Source of the DNA: Clostridiaceae bacterium
Lineage (GTDB): Bacteria > Bacillota > Clostridia > Saccharofermentanales > DTU023
Direction: 5' to 3'
Assembly: GCA_012798865.1 (NCBI GenBank)
Contig: JAAZMK010000120.1
Coordinates: 1-19,830 of the forward strand
DNA: 19,830 bases
Below are positions 13,557 to 19,830 of the stretch, piece by piece. The translations under genes and the position numbers were made by a program. Below the pieces are notes generated by a model. It saw only the letters and a list, made by a program, of their open reading frames with translations, made no database searches and was not told the DNA's origin. Position 1 is the first letter of the stretch. Every line of letters starts with the position of its first letter.

Positions 13557-15336
13557 GAAAATCACCTTGATTGTCATTACTGTTCTCGTCATTGCCATTC
13601 TGGCAACGTCCATCATGGCGATCAGTGAAGCGCGCAAAATGAATCGCACAACTACTCGCAATCACGTCATCGCGATCACCAATTGGATGACGACTGAATA
13701 TTCACAAACATCTGATTTGAGTCATATCGCCAAAAGGCTCGTCGACCAGTTTATGGCGCGTAACATCCCACTCCGCGTCACGCTCATCAAGACGACGGGA
13801 GATGTCATCTTCGATTCAGAAGCTGAAGATTTGGAAAGCCATCTCATGAGACCCGAAGTCCAAAAAGTATTAAAGAGCGGTCAGCCAGCCGAGGAAATAC
13901 GCTACTCGAAGACATTGGGTTTTGACCTTTACTACTATGCTGCACTTATCGCGGACAGCGATTTGATCGTTCGCATCGCGTACCCGCTCTCTCTTGAGGA
14001 CGACACCGTGCGCTCCGTACGCACACACGTTCTCTTGATCGGACTTATCTCCATACTTCTCATGGGTGGAATCCTCGCCTTTGCGATTCATAAGATTACG
14101 CAACCGATCGAAACGATCACCGAATCATTCGAAAATCTCGCCAATGGGATCGCTGCCACTCGCATTGAGGAGGATCATCAAGTATATCCCGAGTTAAGAA
14201 GGCTTTCCGTTTCTTACAATCGAATGGCAGATACTTTGGAGGAACAACAATCATCGCTTCGCCAGAAGCAGAGTTTCCTCGATGCGCTAGTTGGGGGTCT
14301 TTCATCCCCAATCGTCGTCGTCGATGAAAAGGCCGACGTGATCTTTATCAATGAACGAGGGATGCAGACGTTCAGGCGCTTCATCGATCCCGTAAAATAT
14401 CCATATCCGCTCTTCCTCCTGACACACGATGAAGAGATCTCCAAATTCGCGATCGAGATTATGAGCGGACAGACACAGGAACGCGAACTCGTCAGGACAC
14501 TGACGACCTCGGAGGGAATGCGCAGTTATCATCTGACTCTCTCTCCTCTGTACGATCGTCGCGTTGCCATCCTCTTCCACGATCGCACGGCAGAAGCAGA
14601 AGCCGCACGCCTGCGTTCCGATTTCGTCGCGAACGTGACGCATGAACTTCGCACACCGTTGACTTCCATTCGAGGCATGATCGATACCTTGCGTTCGGGG
14701 CGCGTGATGAACGAGGAGCAAACAGATCGATTCCTGCAACTGATGGACGTCGAAAGTCAGCGTTTAGAGCGCCTCGTCTCTGACTTGCTCGTCCTTTCTG
14801 ATATCGAACAAAACGCGGTCAATTTGAACGAAGATTATTTCGATCTCACGGAACTTGCGAATGAGGTGATAACACAAATGGAGCCGTACGCAACTGAGCA
14901 AAAAGTCTCGCTGAAACTCTCGAACAGCAAACATCTTCAAATCTCAGCCAGTCGAGATCACGTAAAACAGCTGCTTATGAACTTGATCGACAACGGCATC
15001 AAGTATAATCGCCCCGGTGGAACGGTCACAGTGAGTTGGTCCACTTTTGACACACGCATTAAGACACAGACAGATAGACAGGGCGTCTCACGCCTTACCT
15101 TTTCTGTAGAAGATAACGGAATCGGAATTTCCGAAGCCGATCAAAGTCGTATCTTCGAGCGTTTTTACCGGATTGATCGCAGTCGTTCTCAGGAACCGAA
15201 AGGTACGGGACTCGGTCTTGCGATCGTTAAGCATATCGCTCTCCTATACAACGGTGACGTCAGCGTGAGAAGCAGGCTCGGTATCGGGACAACGATCTAT
15301 GCCTCGCTCATCATCCCTGTGGAAAAGCAGACTTGA
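13549..15336 (+). CDS. phoR: Phosphate-regulon sensor histidine kinase PhoR
   Basis: The protein has 595 residues. Membrane segments at about 5-25 and 160-180 enclose an extracytoplasmic sensor region of about 135 residues. HAMP (about 181-235), a PAS-like domain (about 245-345), the HisKA domain with phosphorylated H365 in T-H-E-L-R-T-P, and the ATPase domain follow. The ATPase domain has N478 and N482 region, D-N-G-I-G (522-526), F-E-R-F-Y-R and G-T-G-L-G-L-A-I-V (552-560). It should phosphorylate the adjacent regulator under phosphate limitation and be held back by PhoU-Pst. ATG 13549 overlaps the end of the regulator gene, with AGAGG six bases upstream. All catalytic motifs are intact. 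This is the last gene of the module before the shared terminator. Confidence 0.95.
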   Translation: MRKKITLIVITVLVIAILATSIMAISEARKMNRTTTRNHVIAITNWMTTEYSQTSDLSHIAKRLVDQFMARNIPLRVTLIKTTGDVIFDSEAEDLESHLMRPEVQKVLKSGQPAEEIRYSKTLGFDLYYYAALIADSDLIVRIAYPLSLEDDTVRSVRTHVLLIGLISILLMGGILAFAIHKITQPIETITESFENLANGIAATRIEEDHQVYPELRRLSVSYNRMADTLEEQQSSLRQKQSFLDALVGGLSSPIVVVDEKADVIFINERGMQTFRRFIDPVKYPYPLFLLTHDEEISKFAIEIMSGQTQERELVRTLTTSEGMRSYHLTLSPLYDRRVAILFHDRTAEAEAARLRSDFVANVTHELRTPLTSIRGMIDTLRSGRVMNEEQTDRFLQLMDVESQRLERLVSDLLVLSDIEQNAVNLNEDYFDLTELANEVITQMEPYATEQKVSLKLSNSKHLQISASRDHVKQLLMNLIDNGIKYNRPGGTVTVSWSTFDTRIKTQTDRQGVSRLTFSVEDNGIGISEADQSRIFERFYRIDRSRSQEPKGTGLGLAIVKHIALLYNGDVSVRSRLGIGTTIYASLIIPVEKQT

Positions 15337-15363
15337 CGATTCCAAGATCGATCATTTCCACAT

Positions 15364-15400
15364 AAAAGCGGGGCAGTTTCAGAAGAAGATGCCCCGCTTT
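15364..15400. terminator. Bidirectional terminator between phoR and hppA
   Basis: AAAGCGGGGCA (15365-15375) and TGCCCCGCTTT (15390-15400) form a perfect 11-bp GC-rich stem with a 14-base loop. A-rich and T-rich ends on both sides let it serve the two convergent genes, phoR on plus and the pyrophosphatase on minus. Confidence 0.9.
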
Positions 15401-15416
15401 CAATCGCACCTTAATG

Positions 15417-17600
15417 TCAGTTGATCAGCGAACGAATCCAATCGAAAAGATTAAATCGTGAAAAGACAGAACCCATGACGAGTGAGACGACCGACATGAT
15501 CTTAATAAGAATATCAAGTGATGGTCCGACCGTGTCTTTCAGAGGGTCACCAACCGTATCACCGACAATTGCCGCATCGTGTGCATCCGAATCGCGATCG
15601 ACTCCCTCAACACCGCCAACCTCAATGTATTTCTTAGCATTATCCCAAGCGCCGCCGACATTACCCGTGAACAGCGCCAACATAACGGCGGACAGCGTCG
15701 ATCCAAGTAGCAACCCTGCAACAAAGAGAGGACCGAAGATCAATCCGCTGAGGACGGGAACGACAACGGCGAGGAGTGCGGGCGCTCTCATCTCGCGCAG
15801 TGCACCTCTCGAAGCGATGGATATGCATGACTCATAATCAGGAAGTACCTCTCCTTCGATAAGACCTTTAATTTCTCTAAACTGACGACGCACTTCGACA
15901 ACCATAATGCGCGCCGTCTTCGTAACTGAGTCGATCAACATACCGGAAAACATCCAGGGGAACGCTGCGCCAACGATCATGCCGACGAGCGTCATCGGAT
16001 GAATGGCATTCAACAGCAATTCCGCTTCCGCCGGTGTAAAAGAATAGAGATACGATGTCATCATGGAAAGCGCCGCCAGCGCAGCCGATCCGATCGCAAA
16101 TCCCTTACCGATTGCTGCCGTCGTATTGCCTACAGCATCGAGTGTATCAGTAATCTGGCGAACTTCATCATCGAGATAGCTCATCTCAGCGATACCACCC
16201 GCATTGTCCGCGATCGGTCCGTAAGTATCGACGGAAACGGTCGTAACGACAAACGACAACATACCGGTCGCAGCCATCGCGACGCCATACATACCTGCGA
16301 GCAGATAAGCACCTAAGATGGCAATGCCTAGCGTGATGCTTGGATACATCGTCGATTTCATTCCAACGGACATACCCTCCGTGATCGTCAGTCCGACACC
16401 TTCACGTGTCGCCTCAGCGATCGTTTTCGTCGGTTTAAATGAATAGCTTGTGTAATATTCGGCAAAAACGCCTACGACAATGCCGCTCAAGACACCCATA
16501 GCCGATGCGAGCAGGGGCGAGATCCAGCCGGCCGCAAAACCTGCCTTATCCATGTCGACCGCATCGACTTTCGAGAAAAGAAGCCACGCCATTAAAACAC
16601 CGAAGACGATGGTCAGTGATGCTGAGATCCATGTAGAGAGATTGAGCTCACGGTGCGGATTATCGGAAAGCTTGCGTTTGATAAGCAGAGAAGCGATGCC
16701 GAGCACACAGGCTACGAGACCGCCCGCCGCAAAGATAAGCGGAAAATGAATCATCGCTCGCACAAGACTCTCGCTGACGATAACGTGCACATCGCGAAAC
16801 ACTTCCAAAGCGAGAATGACAGCAGACAAGATCGCACCGACATATGATTCGAGCAGATCGGAACCAAGACCCGCTACGTCGCCAACGTTATCACCAACGT
16901 TATCGGCGATTGTCGCAGGGTTGCGCGGGTCGTCTTCCGGAATACGGTATTCCGTTTTTCCGACAAGGTCTGCGCCCATGTCAGCGGCTTTCGTGTAGAT
17001 ACCGCCGCCTACGCGGTTGAACATCGCGATGATGGAACAGCCGAGTGCATATCCCGATAACGTCACCGTGAACGTTACGGGCAGCCCCCACCAGTTTGTC
17101 GTCACATCTCCGGCGATGAGTGCGTCCAACTGTCCCATTGCTTGACCAAAAACGAGATAAACAATGATAATACCGAGCATGGCAAAACCGCCAACGCTCA
17201 ACCCCATCACCGTACCGCCGCGATAAGCGACTTTCAGCGTCTCGCCCAGATTGCGTGTTTTCTCCGCCATATTCGTTACGCGGACATTTGAGTATGTAGC
17301 GATCTTCATCCCGACAAATCCCGCCGTGGCACTCATAATGGCTCCAACAACAAACGCCACAGCCATTTGCCAAGAGATTAGAACTCCGAGAATGACGGCG
17401 ATAACGGCTGAAATCGCCGCGACCACACGATACTCGTAATTGATAAAAGTTGAAGCACCCAAACGGATGGCTGCAGCAATTTGCTGCATTCGCTCATTCC
17501 CTTCGTCTAAGCGCTTCACCATGAAAAAATTAATGGCAGCGTACCCGAGTGTAAGGACAACACCGAACGCCATAATGATTGTTAAGACAACAAGACTCAT
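15417..17600 (-). CDS. hppA: Membrane-bound ion-pumping pyrophosphatase
   Basis: The protein has 727 residues and about 16 membrane segments. It hydrolyses cytoplasmic pyrophosphate and pumps cations. The substrate-site motif D-N-V-G-D-N-V-G-D (about 233-241), E-Y-Y-T-S, and a second Asp-rich motif G-D-T-V-G-D-P-L-K-D near the C-terminus are intact. The G-N-T-T-A-A motif (491-496) has alanine where K+-independent enzymes have lysine, so it should need K+. E251 in D-L-L-E-S-Y-V-G stands at the glutamate position of Na+-pumping members rather than the shifted position of plant H+ pumps. Na+ or combined Na+/H+ transport is inferred. I chose ATG 17600, since GGAG is eight bases upstream; TTG 17615 lies ahead of that site. 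Hydrolysis releases phosphate beside the Pho genes. Confidence 0.95.
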   Translation of the reverse strand: MSLVVLTIIMAFGVVLTLGYAAINFFMVKRLDEGNERMQQIAAAIRLGASTFINYEYRVVAAISAVIAVILGVLISWQMAVAFVVGAIMSATAGFVGMKIATYSNVRVTNMAEKTRNLGETLKVAYRGGTVMGLSVGGFAMLGIIIVYLVFGQAMGQLDALIAGDVTTNWWGLPVTFTVTLSGYALGCSIIAMFNRVGGGIYTKAADMGADLVGKTEYRIPEDDPRNPATIADNVGDNVGDVAGLGSDLLESYVGAILSAVILALEVFRDVHVIVSESLVRAMIHFPLIFAAGGLVACVLGIASLLIKRKLSDNPHRELNLSTWISASLTIVFGVLMAWLLFSKVDAVDMDKAGFAAGWISPLLASAMGVLSGIVVGVFAEYYTSYSFKPTKTIAEATREGVGLTITEGMSVGMKSTMYPSITLGIAILGAYLLAGMYGVAMAATGMLSFVVTTVSVDTYGPIADNAGGIAEMSYLDDEVRQITDTLDAVGNTTAAIGKGFAIGSAALAALSMMTSYLYSFTPAEAELLLNAIHPMTLVGMIVGAAFPWMFSGMLIDSVTKTARIMVVEVRRQFREIKGLIEGEVLPDYESCISIASRGALREMRAPALLAVVVPVLSGLIFGPLFVAGLLLGSTLSAVMLALFTGNVGGAWDNAKKYIEVGGVEGVDRDSDAHDAAIVGDTVGDPLKDTVGPSLDILIKIMSVVSLVMGSVFSRFNLFDWIRSLIN

Positions 17601-17962
17601 TTTTGCAACTCCCAATCTTTTCTAGAATCACAGGGAGAACATTCCTCCCTTTCTTTCACCTGACCGATGATAGCACGTTTTAGAAACTTGACAAACAGCT
17701 GACAAGCACACAAACAAAGATGGCAGGCTCGCACTACCCTATCATAATGCACAAATTGATCTCGTAAAATATCTTCAAATACGGAAAATGAACGAAATTT
17801 TTCAACATATACTGATCGGAGGGCGCTATTTCTCTTTGCACATATCTCTGTTTACTTCTGCCTTAACAAACATGTTCGCCACGGTGTCCTGAATGAAGCT
17901 CCGACACTCGCCGTCTGATACAATGTTCATGCAGATCGATCAGAGAAAAGAGGCTTACGAGC
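17601..17962. other. Divergent control region between hppA and the GNAT gene
   Basis: No gene was seen in these 362 bases. They contain the hppA promoter, an extended -10 candidate for the GNAT gene (TG then TACAAT, 17919-17924, without a clear -35), and a TTTACT/TTAACA pair at 17851-17868 that loosely resembles Pho-box hexamers 12 bases apart. Confidence 0.55.
17667..17705 (-). promoter_or_regulatory. Candidate promoter of hppA with repeated -35 motif
   Basis: On the minus strand TTGTCA (17689-17694) is followed after 16 bases by TATCAT (17667-17672) with TG one base before it. Each hexamer is 5 of 6 to consensus. A second TTGTCA (17700-17705) lies exactly 11 bases upstream. Confidence 0.65.
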
Positions 17963-18532
17963 ATGGATTACAGATTAGCAACAATTGAAGATATTCCCGG
18001 CGTTGAACAGTTGCAGCAGCGATATCACGTGTCCACAATTTCTGACGAAGATAGACCGGACGGTTTCGTCACGACACTCTTCACATCGGATCAATTCCGC
18101 CATCTTATTGAAGACGAGAGAGGCTTAGCGATTGCCGTCGACGGCGATAAAATCGTCGGATACGCCATGGCGGCGTCTTGGGACTACTGGTCCGCATGGC
18201 CTCTTTTTCAACACATGATCGCAGACTTGCCCAACATGACGTATCTCGGCGTTACTCTCGACACGGAAAATTCCTACCAATACGGTCCCATCTGTGTCGA
18301 CAAGAAATACCGTTCGACAGATGTTTTTCCGAATCTTTTCGAGTTTTCACGTCGTGAGATGATCCGCCGTTATCCGATTCTCATCACCTTTATCAATCAA
18401 ATCAACGGTCGATCCATGCGAGCACATGAAAAAATCGAACTCGATATCATCAAGCCGTTCGTATTCAATCAAAACAATTACTACGCACTCGGATACGATG
18501 TGTCGAAGCGCACACCGGGCTCGACGATTTGA
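17963..18532 (+). CDS. GNAT-family N-acetyltransferase
   Basis: The protein has 189 residues and is predicted soluble. The start D-Y-R-L-A-T-I-E-D-I-P-G-V is the usual first strand and helix of GNAT acetyl-CoA-dependent transferases. A-I-A-V-D-G-D-K-I-V-G-Y-A is the central beta hairpin, and Y-G-P-I-C-V-D-K-K-Y-R-S-T-D-V-F is the strand and acetyl-CoA pyrophosphate-binding turn, although the turn is less glycine-rich than the R-x-x-G-x-G/A consensus. R-S-M-R-A-H-E-K-I fits the later N-x-x-S-x-x-x-x-E-K segment. The substrate cannot be predicted. ATG 17963 has GAGG about 11 bases upstream. The DUF2079 gene follows on the same strand after 70 bases and may share the transcript. Confidence 0.85.
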   Translation: MDYRLATIEDIPGVEQLQQRYHVSTISDEDRPDGFVTTLFTSDQFRHLIEDERGLAIAVDGDKIVGYAMAASWDYWSAWPLFQHMIADLPNMTYLGVTLDTENSYQYGPICVDKKYRSTDVFPNLFEFSRREMIRRYPILITFINQINGRSMRAHEKIELDIIKPFVFNQNNYYALGYDVSKRTPGSTI

Positions 18533-18553
18533 CGCTCCTCCCCTGTCAAATCG
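18525..18553 (+). other. 9-bp hairpin at the end of the GNAT gene
   Basis: CGATTTGAC and GTCAAATCG are perfect inverted arms with an 11-base loop, spanning the GNAT stop codon. No T-run follows, so termination is doubtful. Confidence 0.45.
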
Positions 18554-18602
18554 CCTGTCCTATTCACAACACAGAGAAGGCGTCAGGAGCTAGTGTGTAC
18601 GT

Positions 18603-19830
18603 ATGGATACATTATTTGAACAGTGCGTAACGAAGCGAACTGGGCGAAGCGGACACCTAATCTCGCAGATTATCTCCGCCTTTACCCAAGCTCTCTTCCT
18701 CTCCCAAGCTCTCTTTTTGATCATCGCAGGACACGATATAAACTTCGACGTGTCCGAGAAAATCTGCACGCTTCACTATGCTTTCATTATTCCCGCCGTA
18801 CTCATTTTGAGCGCTCTCATTCTGTATGCCCGCTATAAGAAACTTCGCATCGTCAATCGTCTGACATTCCACGCGTGGCTGATTTACGGCGCGACCCTGA
18901 CGGCGATGACTCCACAGGCGAGTGTCGTTCTCGGCGTCTTTCTAGTCACGGTCGCCTTCGCTTTTTACACGAGACGTCGTGAGATTGTCTATCTCCCTTT
19001 TTACGTCTACCTCATCGTCATGTTCACAGCGCTGATCTTGCGCGACGGAAATGCGCTTCCATTCTACCTATCATCTCTTCCGAACTTTCCAATCATGTTT
19101 GACGAGACGATCATAAGTCTTCTGATCCATCTTCCTATAATGGTTATCGCGTTGGCGTGGCGCGAACTGGATCGCTCAGCGAGAAGACCCGTCCATTTGA
19201 GTAATAGGATTCCCTTGCTCGTCCGTCGAATGCTCCTCGTCGCCTGTCTGCTCTTTCATGTCGTAGCGCAGGGGTGGTACTTAATTATGCGAATCCGCGT
19301 GTTCGTATCTTCGACGTACGACATGGGAATCTTCACACAGATGTACCAATACATGAGCAGAACCGGTTTGCCTTTAACGACACTTGAACGCGATATGCTT
19401 CTCTCGCACTTTAAAATTCACATTTCACCGATTCTCTATTTGTTGCTACCAATTTTCAAACTGTTTCCAAGCGTGCTGACAATCCAAGTGGCGCAGGTCG
19501 TTATCACGGCATCCGGACTCATCCCGGTCTACCTTTTGGCAAAGCAATACGGTCTCAGCAAGAAAGCGCGTCTCGTATGGACGTCGCTCTATCTCTTGTT
19601 GCCGGGTATTTTTTTCGGAAGTTGTTATGACTTCCACGAGAACGTCTTCCTCGCACCCATTCTGTTATTTCTCTTTTACTTCATCGCAAAGGGCAGCCTC
19701 ACGGGAACAGCTGCCTTTACTCTCTTGACGCTGATGATCAAGGAAGATGCTTTCTTGTATGTGGCTGCCATAGCCTTGTTTCTCATATTCGGTTCCCAAG
19801 ACAGAAAAACAACAGCTTTTTCTCGGGAAA
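18603..19830 (+). CDS. DUF2079 polytopic membrane protein (partial, 3' end beyond window)
   Basis: The frame is open from ATG 18603 to the right edge, giving 409 residues. It is strongly hydrophobic with about ten membrane segments. From about residue 210 it matches the DUF2079 family: S-S-T-Y-D-M-G-I-F (236-244), L-S-H-F-K-I-H-I-S-P (267-276), Y-D-F-H-E-N (342-347) and I-K-E-D-A-F-L-Y-V (379-387). This family resembles GT-C glycosyltransferases that use lipid-linked sugars, but its function is not established; the conserved Asp, His and Glu may be catalytic. About 200 N-terminal residues with several extra membrane segments precede the recognised domain. AGGAG at 18585-18589 is 13 bases from the ATG; a stop codon shortly upstream rules out a much longer start. 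Confidence 0.85.
   Translation, partial: MDTLFEQCVTKRTGRSGHLISQIISAFTQALFLSQALFLIIAGHDINFDVSEKICTLHYAFIIPAVLILSALILYARYKKLRIVNRLTFHAWLIYGATLTAMTPQASVVLGVFLVTVAFAFYTRRREIVYLPFYVYLIVMFTALILRDGNALPFYLSSLPNFPIMFDETIISLLIHLPIMVIALAWRELDRSARRPVHLSNRIPLLVRRMLLVACLLFHVVAQGWYLIMRIRVFVSSTYDMGIFTQMYQYMSRTGLPLTTLERDMLLSHFKIHISPILYLLLPIFKLFPSVLTIQVAQVVITASGLIPVYLLAKQYGLSKKARLVWTSLYLLLPGIFFGSCYDFHENVFLAPILLFLFYFIAKGSLTGTAAFTLLTLMIKEDAFLYVAAIALFLIFGSQDRKTTAFSRE

Noticed and set aside
15421..15837. 138-codon plus-strand frame inside hppA
   Set aside because: Low-complexity Ser/Thr/Pro composition typical of antisense to a membrane protein gene.

Overview
The window looks like chromosome from a Gram-positive bacterium of the Clostridia type. 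The evidence is an LPXTG-anchored surface protein, a LiaF-type envelope protein, a lipoprotein phosphate-binding protein of the kind I recall from Clostridia, and AGGAG-type ribosome binding sites. Species cannot be named from sequence alone. The left third is visibly richer in A+T than the right two thirds.

Left part (1-6.5 kb, all genes on the minus strand). Two envelope-stress-type membrane genes (LiaF-like, then a DUF4097 protein cut by the window edge) overlap by 4 bases. Next come an EAL-CBS-GGDEF cyclic-di-GMP enzyme, a lone type IV prepilin, an LPXTG surface protein with a four-unit 10-bp repeat next to its putative promoter, and tRNA-Ala(CGC) with a strong terminator. This part reads as a cell-surface and c-di-GMP neighbourhood.

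Middle and right part (6.5-15.4 kb). A short-chain dehydrogenase (minus) is divergent from a complete phosphate module on the plus strand: pstS, pstC, pstA, pstB, phoU, a phoB/phoP-type response regulator and phoR. PstSCAB imports phosphate. PhoU links transporter state to the kinase PhoR, which controls the regulator. Candidate Pho-box repeats precede pstS. A hairpin terminator follows pstS, and separate promoter-like sequences precede pstC and phoU, so the module is probably several overlapping transcription units. PstS is built in circularly permuted order and PstA carries a large extracytoplasmic insertion.

Far right (15.4-19.8 kb). A membrane pyrophosphatase (minus) converges on phoR across a shared terminator. 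It has the K+-dependent signature and a Na+-type gate glutamate. A GNAT acetyltransferase and a DUF2079 membrane protein (cut by the right edge) follow on the plus strand.

I found no CRISPR array, IS element, phage gene or defence system. The most noteworthy items are the permuted PstS, the PstA insertion, and the phased repeats and palindromes placed exactly at promoter elements.
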